The position numbers and the translations under genes are program-made. This document shows, piece by piece, positions 54,956 to 63,887 of a stretch of 64,000 nucleotides of DNA; position 1 is the stretch's first letter; each line of letters starts with the position of its first letter. The stretch lies in the NCBI GenBank assembly GCA_009691765.1, contig SIAO01000004.1:21419-85418 (forward strand), given 5' to 3'. Origin of the DNA: Planctomycetota bacterium. Its GTDB lineage: Bacteria > Planctomycetota > GCA-002687715. The notes beneath the pieces are model-generated. The model searched no databases. It was not told the origin of the DNA and saw nothing but the letters and a program-made list of their open reading frames with translations.

Positions 54956-55903
54956 TCAGCGGCGCGGCACCACGACCGTGCGCGTCATCGTCACACCCTT
55001 GCGACGCAGGCGCACTTCGAAACGAGTGGTCTCGGGATTGTTCTTCGCATAGGCAATGACGTCCGCCTTGGTGGTCATGCGAATACCGTTGATGGATTCG
55101 AGGACATCGCCTTCTTCAGCGCCGCCACGACGCAGCACATTGTCCACAGGGATGGCGTCGAGCTTCACTGCATCTTTGCCATCTTCGAGGCGTTCAGATG
55201 CGAAGCGCACACCATCGAGCGTCGCTTCACCCTTGTCGCCGAAAGCTCTTGCTCCCATCTCCGTGATGGTGATCGTGCCCGGCTTGGCCACCTGCCACTC
55301 GATCCAAGTGCTCGTGTTTGCGTCGACAGGCCCAAGAACTTTGGGAGCTGATGGGCCGGATGCAGCGCCTGTGAGCTTGTAGGGTTCTGGTTCAAGTGCC
55401 ACTTCACGGCCATCGGAAGTGAACACCACGCGCCCAGGTTCGATCTTCTTCACCAGCGCACCGCTGGCCCACTCCACGACATGTCCTTCTAAATAGGGCA
55501 TCAATGGGTCGGCAATGCTCGCCGTGGTGCCGTCTCTCTTCACGAAGTACGCCATCGAAGGCATGCCGGCCGTGGAATACTGGATCAACAAGACCTTCAA
55601 CTGTGTTTCGACCGGCGCCTTCGGCGGTGGTGCTTGGACGTTGCTGGCCGCAACCGCCTCGACGACCTTCTTGGGCCAAAGCACGCCTTCCGTGATCGCC
55701 CCGCCATAGTCGATCTTGCGCCGCCCTGTGACGCCCTCGGGTTTGATGGCTGCGAGCTTCCGCCGCACATCAGCCATGTAGACCTGATTCTCGCTACTGC
55801 GCGCTTTCTTCTCTTCGACCACATTCCAAATGACTAAGCCGATGCCCAAGACGAGCATGACATCGCAAACAAGGAGCAGCGTGCGCAGTGTTGAAATCTT
55901 CAT
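54956..55903 (-). CDS. PDZ-domain membrane protein, GspC-like
   Basis: A 315-residue protein with one N-terminal membrane helix (about 8-28), a linker, a beta-rich central region (about 100-200) and a C-terminal PDZ domain (about 225-310, DAIPVDNVLRRGGAEEGDVLESINGIRM). This order (helix, HR-like region, PDZ) is that of type II secretion GspC, which links the inner-membrane complex to the secretin. It directly follows the second PilT-like gene and may belong to the same pilus or secretion machine. Without a GspD pairing shown, GspC is a suggestion only. Confidence 0.65.
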   Translation of the reverse strand: MKISTLRTLLLVCDVMLVLGIGLVIWNVVEEKKARSSENQVYMADVRRKLAAIKPEGVTGRRKIDYGGAITEGVLWPKKVVEAVAASNVQAPPPKAPVETQLKVLLIQYSTAGMPSMAYFVKRDGTTASIADPLMPYLEGHVVEWASGALVKKIEPGRVVFTSDGREVALEPEPYKLTGAASGPSAPKVLGPVDANTSTWIEWQVAKPGTITITEMGARAFGDKGEATLDGVRFASERLEDGKDAVKLDAIPVDNVLRRGGAEEGDVLESINGIRMTTKADVIAYAKNNPETTRFEVRLRRKGVTMTRTVVVPRR

Positions 55904-55987
55904 GGAGCGGTCGGGACCATCGTAGTGGCGGAGCGTGCAGGCATCAACGGGCGAACCCGCGACGACGCAGAAGATGCGCGTATTCCC

Positions 55988-57094
55988 TCAGCGGACGGGG
56001 GCTGGACGCCGGTCGCTGCCGCGGCTGACCCCGCGCAGGAGCAGTCGCAGATCATCTGGGGCATCAGAGGCGGCGACGGCATCGTCGGCACTTACCACGC
56101 CTTCATCGACGAGGCAGCGGAGCGCCATGTTGAAGGTCTGCGTGCCGTATTGCACGGCTCCGTCGCTCAGAGCATGTTCAAGATCTTTGGTGCGACCCAA
56201 GCGCAGGATCTCACGCACGCGCGGAGTCGCTAACAAGATCTCCGCAGCCGGGACACGTCTCCCCGTGGAGGCCGAAGCAACGAGACGCTGGCTTACGACG
56301 CCTTCAAGCACCAAGGAAAGCTGCAAGCGCACCAACTCATGCTGGTGCGGCGGGAAAAACGTCAGGATGCGCTCCACCGTTTGCATCGCGTTCACAGTGT
56401 GCATCGTGGACAGCACGAGATGCCCGGTCTCGGCAGCAGCCAAAGCCGCTTCCATGCTCTCGGAATCTCGGATCTCTCCGAGCATCACGACATCAGGCGC
56501 TTCGCGCATCGCGGCACGCAGACCTTGGCGCCAGTCGCTCATGTCCACGCCCACTTCACGCTGGTGCACAATCGCCGGGCCATCACGGAAACGGAACTCG
56601 ACCGGATCCTCCAGCGTGATCACATGCACGGCGCGTTCCGAAGTGATGGCTTGAATCAACGAGGCCAGCGTCGTGGACTTACCCGACCCCGTGACGCCAG
56701 TGACGAGAACCAATCCGCGTTGCAGTTTTGCGAACGCGCTGAACTGACGCTCGGGCAAGTGCAATGTGCGGAACGAAGGCACATGGGCCTTCACTTGGCG
56801 CAGCACGAGGCCAACGCCAGCGCTATGACGAAAGGCATTGACGCGGTAACGCGCGACACCGCTGCGCTCGAAAGCAAAGTCGCAGTCGCCGGTAGTCTTC
56901 AAGCGTTCAGAGGCGCCCTTGGGTGCAAGCGTTTCCACCAACTGCAGCAGCTCGGCCACATTCGGCGGAGCGAATTGAGTGAAGCTGACACAGCCATCCA
57001 CCTTGAGGGCAGGACAGACATTGCTCTTCAATAAGATGTCCGATGCATCCGCAGTGGCTGCGGCTGCGAGGACGGCTTCAAAGTCGAAACCCAT
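55988..57094 (-). CDS. Second PilT/PilU-type ATPase
   Basis: A 368-residue hexameric ATPase of the PilT group. It has GVTGSGKST near 135, EDPVEFRF, DVVMLGEIRDSES near 205 and TGHLVLSTMHT near 225. The region where PilT has AIRNLIRE reads TPRVREILRLGRTKDLEHAL, closer to PilU or social-motility variants. It lies away from pilC and pilT, between obgE and the GspC-like gene. Probably an auxiliary retraction motor. GGAG six bases before the ATG at 57094 sets the start. Confidence 0.88.
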   Translation of the reverse strand: MGFDFEAVLAAAATADASDILLKSNVCPALKVDGCVSFTQFAPPNVAELLQLVETLAPKGASERLKTTGDCDFAFERSGVARYRVNAFRHSAGVGLVLRQVKAHVPSFRTLHLPERQFSAFAKLQRGLVLVTGVTGSGKSTTLASLIQAITSERAVHVITLEDPVEFRFRDGPAIVHQREVGVDMSDWRQGLRAAMREAPDVVMLGEIRDSESMEAALAAAETGHLVLSTMHTVNAMQTVERILTFFPPHQHELVRLQLSLVLEGVVSQRLVASASTGRRVPAAEILLATPRVREILRLGRTKDLEHALSDGAVQYGTQTFNMALRCLVDEGVVSADDAVAASDAPDDLRLLLRGVSRGSDRRPAPVR

Positions 57095-57163
57095 GGAGCG
57101 CTCCATGGCACTTATCGGCCATGCCGCCGCGCTCAAAAACCTGCGCGCACGCGAAACTCTGCC

Positions 57164-58165
57164 TCAGGCTTCTGCGGGATGCAGAACAGCCCAGCAAGCC
57201 TCAAGCAGTTCTGGAACACCGAAGCCGCTGAGGGCGCTGACGACGCGGCCTTTCACGCCCAGCATGCGGTCGAGTTCCCGCGCCAAGACCTCGGGTTCGA
57301 GCACTTGATCCGCCTTCGAGTACACCGTCATGCGCGGGTGCTCGAGGAGTCCGTGTCCAAAGCGCGCCAACTCGCCGAGAACTGTGCGCGCCTCCGCAGC
57401 GGTACGTTCGAGGTTTTCGTCGCTTGGAAGTTCGATCATGTGCAGCAGCACACGCGTGCGCTCGATGTGGCGCAAGAAGCGGTCGCCTAAACCAACTCCC
57501 ACGCTCGCACCTTCGATCAGCCCAGGAATGTCCATCATCACGAAGCGCCGGAAGCCCGGCATGTCCACGATGCCCGGATGCGGGTGCAGCGTCGTGAACG
57601 GGTAGTCCGCGATCTTCGGTGTCGCCGCAGACACGCGCGTGATCAGCGTGGATTTCCCTGCGTTGGGCATGCCGACAAGCCCCACGTCGCCGATGAGTTT
57701 CAATTCGAGCCGCAGCGTTCGATGATCTCCACGACGACCGCGTTCGGCTTTGCGTGGCGTCTGGTTCGTCGAGGACTTGAACGCCGTGTTGCCGCGTCCG
57801 CCACGACCGCCGCGAGCCACCAGCAGCTCGTCACCAGGCATCGCAAGGTCTTTGAGGATCACGCCCGATTCGCTGTCGATGACGATGGTACCGACCGGCA
57901 CGTGTACAAGCAGACTCTCACCGTCTTTGCCAGCACAGTTCGCGCCACCACCGTTTTCGCCTGAACGGGCGCGCAAATGCGGCGAGCGCACAAGATCGAG
58001 CAGCGTGGTTTCGGATTCTTCGGCGCGCAACACCACATCGCCACCACGTCCACCGTCGCCGCCAGCAGGTCCACCCTTCGGGACGTAAATCTCGCGTCGA
58101 AAAGCTACGGAGCCATCGCCGCCGTTGCCGGCTTGCACAATCAATTTGGCTTCATCGCGAAACAT
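57164..58165 (-). CDS. obgE: Obg family GTPase
   Basis: A 333-residue GTPase needed for 50S ribosome assembly. The glycine-rich Obg fold occupies residues 1-158 (VQAGNGGDGSVAF, GGPAGGDGGRGGDVVL, GENGGGANCAGKDGE, GGRGGRGNTAF). The G domain begins near 159, with GMPNAGKSTL near 168, DIPGLIEGAS and SKAD (usually NKxD) as G4. It has the standard order after rplU and rpmA. Confidence 0.97.
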   Translation of the reverse strand: MFRDEAKLIVQAGNGGDGSVAFRREIYVPKGGPAGGDGGRGGDVVLRAEESETTLLDLVRSPHLRARSGENGGGANCAGKDGESLLVHVPVGTIVIDSESGVILKDLAMPGDELLVARGGRGGRGNTAFKSSTNQTPRKAERGRRGDHRTLRLELKLIGDVGLVGMPNAGKSTLITRVSAATPKIADYPFTTLHPHPGIVDMPGFRRFVMMDIPGLIEGASVGVGLGDRFLRHIERTRVLLHMIELPSDENLERTAAEARTVLGELARFGHGLLEHPRMTVYSKADQVLEPEVLARELDRMLGVKGRVVSALSGFGVPELLEACWAVLHPAEA

Positions 58166-58238
58166 GCGGCACGCGTCCTCTCAAAACGCACAAAAGCCGA
58201 CGCAGGCGCAGTCGCCTCACGTCGGCCGCGTGGCGCAA

Positions 58239-58481
58239 CTAATTTGCGAGCACAGAAACGCGGCTGCGCGTTCCGTACACCACTTTGCCGTCCTTCAGAG
58301 CGAAGAGCGTGAAGTCGCGTCCCATGCCGACGTTGCGGCCGGGATGAAACACCGTTCCGCACTGGCGCACGATGATGTTGCCAGCGACAACAGCTTCGCC
58401 ACCGAACTTCTTGACGCCGCGGAACTGCGGATTGCTGTCGCGGCCGTTCCTGCTGGAACCCTGTCCTTTTTTGTGGGCCAT
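58239..58481 (-). CDS. rpmA: 50S ribosomal protein L27
   Basis: An 80-residue protein starting [29 protein letters not shown], the canonical L27 N-terminus that reaches the peptidyl-transferase centre. The [27 protein letters not shown] core is intact. It lies ten bases after rplU and is followed by obgE, the classic order. Confidence 0.98.
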   Translation of the reverse strand: MAHKKGQGSSRNGRDSNPQFRGVKKFGGEAVVAGNIIVRQCGTVFHPGRNVGMGRDFTLFALKDGKVVYGTRSRVSVLAN

Positions 58482-58491
58482 TGTGTCCCCC

Positions 58492-58806
58492 TCAACCGGC
58501 GATGCCGGTGATCTCGATTTCGACGTAATGCTGACGGTGTCCCGTGCGCTTGCGGCTGTGCTTCCGCACCCGATAGAACGACGGATTGAGCTTCACGCCC
58601 TTGACCAGCGGAGAGATCACCTTGGCCTCAACCTTGGCACCAGCGACGAAAGGAGTGCCGATGCGAGTGGCGCCGTCGCCTCCCAGCATGCAAACTTGGT
58701 CGAAAGTGACGCTGGCGTCTTTGAGTGCTTCGCGGAAATGGATACGCAGGCGCTGGCCTTGTTCCACGCGGTATTGATGACCGCCGTCCTTGATGATCGC
58801 GTACAT
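58492..58806 (-). CDS. rplU: 50S ribosomal protein L21
   Basis: A 104-residue protein starting [22 protein letters not shown], with the C-terminal [10 protein letters not shown] signature. GAGG lies before the ATG at 58806. The order rng-rplU-rpmA-obgE is conserved in many bacteria, and all four act on ribosomes or RNA. Confidence 0.98.
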   Translation of the reverse strand: MYAIIKDGGHQYRVEQGQRLRIHFREALKDASVTFDQVCMLGGDGATRIGTPFVAGAKVEAKVISPLVKGVKLNPSFYRVRKHSRKRTGHRQHYVEIEITGIAG

Positions 58807-58899
58807 AGGTGTCCTCGACAGCCGGCAAGTGCCGGAAATGGAACGGCACGGTAGCAGCCAGTCCCCCGCTTTCAACCACAGAAAACCCGGCCCAAAGCC

Positions 58900-60390
58900 C
58901 TATTTCAGGCGCTGAATCTCATAATCCTCGGTGCCGAGATCGTGATCACCCACCACCAATATGGGCTTCCCGTAGGTATCTTCCACCTGCTTGATCTTCT
59001 CGGACTTGTTGCGCTTCAAGAAGTCCGCCACGCGCACATTGGCTCTTACGCGCACACGCCGGGCACGGTTGCGGAAGCAAATGTCGATGACCTCGCGCAG
59101 TATCTTCAGACCGATGGAATCCACGGTGCGAACGAAGCCGCTCCCTTTGCAATGCGTGCACGGCAACGCGTTGCTCCTGTGCAAGCTGGGGCGCACTCGC
59201 TGGCGGGTCATTTCCACCATACCGAAAGGGCTGATGCGCGCGATCTTCATGCGCTCTTTGTGGTCCTTCAGTTGTTCGCGCAGAGCGCTTTCGACCTCGC
59301 GCTTATGCCCTTCGTCCTGCATGTCAATGAAGTCGTTGATGATGACCCCACCAAGGTCGCGCAAGCGCAACTGGCGTGCGATCTCCTCGACGGCTTCCAT
59401 GTTGGTGCGAAACGCCGTGTCCTCCAGATCGCCTTCTTCTCGGTTCTTGCCTGAGTTGACGTCGATCGCGACCAGCGCTTCGGTTTGATCGATCACCAGC
59501 GACCCGCCGCTCTTGAGCGTGATCTTGCGAGCGAAGACCTTTTCAATCTTCTCTTCGAGCGCCATCGCATGAAACAGAGGCCGACCATCGGTGTAGAGCC
59601 GCACGCGGTCTTCTTGTTCCGCCATGACAGCGCGCAAGAAATCTCGCGCCTTGCGGAACACGGGCTCGTTGTCGACAACAACTTCTTTCACATCCGAAGT
59701 GAACACATCGCGAATGGTGCGCACCACGAGATCGCTGTCTTGATAGACAAGCGTGGGCGCGCGCTCACTCCGCACACGTTTCACAATGGTGTTCCAGAGT
59801 TTCATCAGGTACTCGAGGTCCTTCTCGATGTCCTGACGGTTTCTGCCGATGCCAGCGGTGCGGATGATGGTGCCCATCCCATCCGGCGGGTCGATCTCTT
59901 CGAGAATGCGCTTCAACCGCTGGCGTTCTACTGGGTCTTCAATCTTCTTCGACACGCCCGAGCGCGTGAGGCTGGGCATGAGCACGAGATAGCGCCCCGG
60001 AATACTCAAGTAGGTCGTGAGAGTCGGGCCCTTCTTGCCGATGCCATCCTTGGTGATCTGAACCAAGACCTCTTGCCCTTTGGCCACATACTCTTGAATG
60101 TTGCGCTTCTCACTGCGCCGGATGCGGTCTGGCGGCATGTCCGGGTTGTTCTCCCGGTACATGGGCAAGATGTCGCTGGCGTGCAAGAACCCGTTGCGGT
60201 CGCCACCGAAATCCACAAAGGCAGCGCCAATGCTGGGCTCGATGTTGGTGACAACCCCTTTGTAGATGTTGCCCAGGAATGTCGTTGCGGAGGCGCGCTC
60301 GATGTAGATTTCTTCGAGTCGACCGTCGCTCACAATGGCTATGCGAATCTCTTCGCAGTCGTCCGCGTTGATGTATATCGTGCGTTCCAT
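58900..60390 (-). CDS. rng: Ribonuclease G/E
   Basis: A 496-residue endoribonuclease with an S1 RNA-binding domain (about 35-120, GNIYKGVVTNIEPSIGAAFVDFGGDRNGFLHASDI). The catalytic DNase I-like region (LVAIDVNSGKN near 305, DLGGVIINDFIDM) and the zinc-link CTHCKGSG near 411 are intact. It lacks the long C-terminal degradosome scaffold of RNase E, so it is RNase G-length. AAGGAGG before the ATG at 60390 is the strongest ribosome site in the window. It probably processes rRNA and mRNA. Confidence 0.95.
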   Translation of the reverse strand: MERTIYINADDCEEIRIAIVSDGRLEEIYIERASATTFLGNIYKGVVTNIEPSIGAAFVDFGGDRNGFLHASDILPMYRENNPDMPPDRIRRSEKRNIQEYVAKGQEVLVQITKDGIGKKGPTLTTYLSIPGRYLVLMPSLTRSGVSKKIEDPVERQRLKRILEEIDPPDGMGTIIRTAGIGRNRQDIEKDLEYLMKLWNTIVKRVRSERAPTLVYQDSDLVVRTIRDVFTSDVKEVVVDNEPVFRKARDFLRAVMAEQEDRVRLYTDGRPLFHAMALEEKIEKVFARKITLKSGGSLVIDQTEALVAIDVNSGKNREEGDLEDTAFRTNMEAVEEIARQLRLRDLGGVIINDFIDMQDEGHKREVESALREQLKDHKERMKIARISPFGMVEMTRQRVRPSLHRSNALPCTHCKGSGFVRTVDSIGLKILREVIDICFRNRARRVRVRANVRVADFLKRNKSEKIKQVEDTYGKPILVVGDHDLGTEDYEIQRLK

Positions 60391-60795
60391 CGGCCCTCCT
60401 TGCGGAGCAGCGATGCAAAGCATCGCCGCCGATGCGGCAAGCACGGGTCGCGGGCACGGAAGCGCGAAACGGAATCAGCGAATCAGCGGATCAGGTACGG
60501 ACGCTGGGCAGATCAAGCACTGGGCAGTACTTCTGGGATGTGGCTGCTGTGATCATCAAAGCTCGCTGGATTCCTATGCCTGAGCCCAATCTTGGGCCCA
60601 TGGTGTTCCTTACGCTCCGGTCCGACGACCCACGGTGCACTCGCGGGCGCACATGCGCCCGGCACAACCGTTGCCTCCACACCGGCACTTGTCTGTTTGA
60701 AGCGCCTTCCACGAGCGCAAACCCGTGGGGGCCCCGGGGCTCCCCCGGATTCGAAGGATGAGGCCGCAAAGCCACACCCCTCGTGCCATGGGTGT
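60391..60795 (-). ncRNA. Candidate structured leader of rng (or separate small RNA)
   Basis: About 400 bases without a convincing gene lie between the promoter at 60796 and the rng start. Strong hairpins are visible on the minus strand: GGGCGC-ATGT-GCGCCC near 60650-60670, a GTTTG...CAAAC arm near 60690-60720 and a GC-rich CCGGGG/CCCCGG hairpin near 60730-60755. CCCATGG near 60790 can pair with CCATGGG near 60600. It could be a long autoregulatory 5' leader, as known for rne in E. coli, or an independent ~200-base RNA. No known ncRNA core was recognised. Confidence 0.35.
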
Positions 60796-60824
60796 TCTAT
60801 ATCCAATCAGCGCCTCCGCGGCAA
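60796..60824 (-). promoter_or_regulatory. Sigma-70-like promoter upstream of rng
   Basis: On the minus strand TTGCCG (60819-60824) and TATAGA (60796-60801) are 17 bases apart, just after the secretin stop codon (60835). Transcription would begin near 60789, giving rng a leader of about 400 bases. Confidence 0.5.
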
Positions 60825-60834
60825 GCGCTGGCGC

Positions 60835-62616
60835 TCACTTCCCCGCTTCGGCAGGCACAGGAGCCTCCTCGCGCTTGGGGCCAGTAGGCGCCCCCATGAC
60901 GCGCATCACCTCGGCCTGAATGGCCTCTTCACGAATGCGTTCCTCAAGGTCCAAGAACTTGGCCATGTCGCTGCGATCCCGCAGGATGCGCGGTGTGATG
61001 AAGATGAGCAGGCTCTCTTCCACATGGCTCTTCTGCTTGCTGCGGAACAGCGCGCCGATCAGCGGCAGGTCTCCCAGCAGCGGAATACCACGGTCGAGAT
61101 CCGTTTCGCTGTTGGAAATCAGCCCACCGATCACGGCGGTTTGGCCCGATTCAAGCAGCAACGTGGTCACGAGAGTGCTCGAAGCCACTTGCGGCAAGGC
61201 GATGCTCACGCGATTTGCGCCTTCGCCAGAGGTGAAGACTTGGAAACCTGGCAGCTCAGCGGAGTTGCCCACCAACTGCTCGGCTTCGGGAATGACGGTC
61301 ATCATCACTTTGTCTGTGCCGGCAACAACGTGCGGCACGAGATACAGCTGAAAGCCCGTTTGCACCGGCGAATTCGCGGCTTCTTTGATGGAGTACGTCA
61401 GCCCGCCATTCTGATTCGATTCCGCGACGGTCTCGGCGAAGCGCACGGTGCGCCCGACAAAGATCGTGGCTTCTTGGTTGTCCAGAGCTAGCAACTTGGG
61501 CGCCTGCACGATGCGTGTGCCTTGGTCTTCCTTGAGCAGGTTCAAGGTCACGGCCATCTGCGTGAAATCGAGCGTTCCGTAGCGCATCGCGCTTTCAAGC
61601 GCAGCAGCCGGCAAGCCAGGCGTGATCCCTGTTTCAGATGCAACGAGACCGCCATTCCAACCGCCAGGGCCGAGATGGAACGGCAAACGCGTGGGCATAG
61701 AGCCGCCGCCGATGCTCGCGGACAAGCCGCCGCTGCCGATGTCCAGCCCGTAGCTGAGTGCATCCACATTCGTGGTCGTGATGAACTTCACATCGATGTA
61801 GACCTGCGCTGGTTCGATGTCCATCAGCGCCAACATGCGCTCGACTTCATCCACCACAGGCGGAATGTCTTTCACCACGAGCATGTTGTTGGAAGCGAAG
61901 TACTCGATTTTCCCCGCGGCCGTCAACGCATTACGCAGCGCGCGGAGCAACGCGAAATCCTGCTCAGGATCTGCGGAAGGTGCCTTGGCACCAGTCTTCT
62001 GCGCGTACTCACTCTTAATCTGCGGCGAATACGCAGGCGGCGGACGCAGGTAGCGCACCGCAAGCACGCGCGTCGTCAGCTGCGCCTCCAGCGCACTGGG
62101 ACGCACAACACGCAAGATGCCGTGAGCTTCATCCACCACGACAAACCCAAGCGCGCGCGCGACAGTATCGAGCGCCGTGCGCCAAGGCACATCTCGCAAG
62201 CGCAGCCACACTGGGCCTTCGACATCAGGCGCCGACACAATGCTCATGCCGGAGACTTTTGCGATGGCGTCGATGACAGATTTGATCTCTGCGCCAGCAA
62301 ACTCAAATGTGACGCGCGGAGGACGCTCCACCAAAAGAATCCCGCCACGTTGCGAAACCACGCAACCGGATTGCTCGGCGGCGATGTCGAGCACGGTGCG
62401 CCATGGCGCATCGTTCAGCGACAAAGTCACCTTGGCGGCAAGCCCAGGTGCGATGAGGATGTTGGCGCCTGAGCGCTCGCGAAGGTGGTTCACAAAGTCT
62501 GCAATCGGCTGGTCAGTGACTTGCACAGTCACCAGTGCCGCAGCTTGCGGCACTTGAGACACGACGCAGGGTGCGATCACAAAGAGCGCCAATAAGATAG
62601 GTGTCAGGCAACGCAT
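60835..62616 (-). CDS. pilQ: Type IV pilus secretin, PilQ-like
   Basis: A 593-residue outer-membrane secretin. It has a signal peptide (ending near VVSQV, residue 20), then two STN-type/N0-like domains (about 28-90 and 95-165, with PWRTVLDIAAEQSG and PWRTALDTVARALG repeats). An N1-like domain comes next, and the secretin channel occupies about 270-560 (VYIDVKFITT, RIVQAPKLLALDNQEATIFVG, TAVIGGLIS, PLLGDLPLIGALFRSKQ, LLIFITPRIL). It forms the pilus exit channel. Its ATG overlaps the PilO/P stop by one base (TGATG). Confidence 0.94.
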   Translation of the reverse strand: MRCLTPILLALFVIAPCVVSQVPQAAALVTVQVTDQPIADFVNHLRERSGANILIAPGLAAKVTLSLNDAPWRTVLDIAAEQSGCVVSQRGGILLVERPPRVTFEFAGAEIKSVIDAIAKVSGMSIVSAPDVEGPVWLRLRDVPWRTALDTVARALGFVVVDEAHGILRVVRPSALEAQLTTRVLAVRYLRPPPAYSPQIKSEYAQKTGAKAPSADPEQDFALLRALRNALTAAGKIEYFASNNMLVVKDIPPVVDEVERMLALMDIEPAQVYIDVKFITTTNVDALSYGLDIGSGGLSASIGGGSMPTRLPFHLGPGGWNGGLVASETGITPGLPAAALESAMRYGTLDFTQMAVTLNLLKEDQGTRIVQAPKLLALDNQEATIFVGRTVRFAETVAESNQNGGLTYSIKEAANSPVQTGFQLYLVPHVVAGTDKVMMTVIPEAEQLVGNSAELPGFQVFTSGEGANRVSIALPQVASSTLVTTLLLESGQTAVIGGLISNSETDLDRGIPLLGDLPLIGALFRSKQKSHVEESLLIFITPRILRDRSDMAKFLDLEERIREEAIQAEVMRVMGAPTGPKREEAPVPAEAGK

Positions 62617-63884
62617 CAGTGGGAATCCCCGTTCTTGAGACCGCTTCCACGGACAACCATGGCCCGGCGGAAGACAAAGCCTTTGAATTCCAATTCGACC
62701 GCGTCAGCAAAGACCGCGAGCACGCGGACGCCTTCAATCATGTCACCGGCGACAACCCCACGCCCATTGATCAGCGCAAGAGAGCGCGGCGCATCCTCGG
62801 CACACAGGATGACACCTGTGATTTCGAGACGCTGGCGCGTTGCTTCTGAACGCACCGCCAAGCCAGCCAGCACGACTTCAAGCGCCGCGGTCAATTCTGT
62901 AGCCTGCGGTCCTGCTTGCAGTCCTCGAAGGCCATCACGCACCTTCGCTAAGCGCGCTTCAAGGGCAACCCAATCTGCGCTGTTCGCGCTACGCGTGGCT
63001 TGTTCCAGTTCAAGACGCAACGCTTCATATTTCGCTGTGTCTACCGCGCTTGGATCCACAGCTCCCAAAGGCTGTGTCGTGGCGGCAACAGGCGCTGCCG
63101 TGTCTGCAGATACTGCAACCACCTGCGCCAATTCCACAGGATCACGGAATGGATCCCGACGCCCTGCGGCTCCGCGGAAGGCATAACGCTCAATCCCTGG
63201 CGCCGCGACTTTGTCAGAAACGCGGCCCGAACTGATCAGTTTCTCCATGCGCTCTTCCGCATCCAGGATGACCACCGCGCCGTCTTGCTGCGACTTGGGC
63301 GCGTAGACGTAGGTCTCAAGCACGAGATCTACACTGTGCGGCTTCTTGTCTTGAACGTGATCGGAAGAACCGGTTTCCACGCTGAGCGTTGGGAATGCCA
63401 CGAAACGCGCATACCGATTCTCGAAGCTGTCGAGGAAACGCAACAGGCCCTCCATGTCAGCGGCGAGCTTCAGACGATAGGTCACGCGTGCGAACGCCTC
63501 GCGTTGCACACCCTTGCGCACTCTGCGATTGCGCGCGAGTGAATCATCCAGTTCTGTAATCTGCACCTTGGCTTCGAAAGCGGAGCGCGTGAGTTGCTCC
63601 ACGAAGTCGTTGATCTCTGCGTCATCCGGCAAAATGCGCGAATAGGCTTCAAGTTTGTGGCGCTGGATCAACACATCGTCTTCGATAGCGGCGACCACTG
63701 CGAGATCGCGATCGGCCTTGGCCACACGCGCACTCAACGTGCCATTCTCGTCATCAAGCGCGGTCGTGTCGCTCCAAGCTGTCCACGCTCCGTGACCGCA
63801 AACCGCTGACACGAGCAACCCTGCGGAGCAGAACAACGCCGCTGGGCGGCGGAAAAACGCTTTGATTTGTGCAGACGATTTCAT
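62616..63884 (-). CDS. PilO-PilP-like fusion protein
   Basis: A 422-residue protein. A membrane helix lies near 15-35, a coiled coil near 45-75, and a ferredoxin-like PilO region near 85-195 (YRLKLAADMEGLLRFLDSFENRYARF). A Pro/Ala linker is followed by a PilP-type part. That part has RRDPFRDP near 243 and a beta-domain at about 355-410 (ITGVILCAEDAPRSLALINGRGVVAGDMIEGVRV). PilP proteins carry the same DPF motif and beta fold and bind the secretin. Normally PilO and PilP are separate genes. It overlaps the secretin gene by one base. Confidence 0.75.
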   Translation of the reverse strand: MKSSAQIKAFFRRPAALFCSAGLLVSAVCGHGAWTAWSDTTALDDENGTLSARVAKADRDLAVVAAIEDDVLIQRHKLEAYSRILPDDAEINDFVEQLTRSAFEAKVQITELDDSLARNRRVRKGVQREAFARVTYRLKLAADMEGLLRFLDSFENRYARFVAFPTLSVETGSSDHVQDKKPHSVDLVLETYVYAPKSQQDGAVVILDAEERMEKLISSGRVSDKVAAPGIERYAFRGAAGRRDPFRDPVELAQVVAVSADTAAPVAATTQPLGAVDPSAVDTAKYEALRLELEQATRSANSADWVALEARLAKVRDGLRGLQAGPQATELTAALEVVLAGLAVRSEATRQRLEITGVILCAEDAPRSLALINGRGVVAGDMIEGVRVLAVFADAVELEFKGFVFRRAMVVRGSGLKNGDSH

Positions 63885-63887
63885 GGA

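Noticed and set aside
60600..60790. tRNA-like T arm (TTCGAAT) near 60750
   Set aside because: The flanking bases cannot form a five-pair T stem and no anticodon arm or acceptor could be built on either strand.
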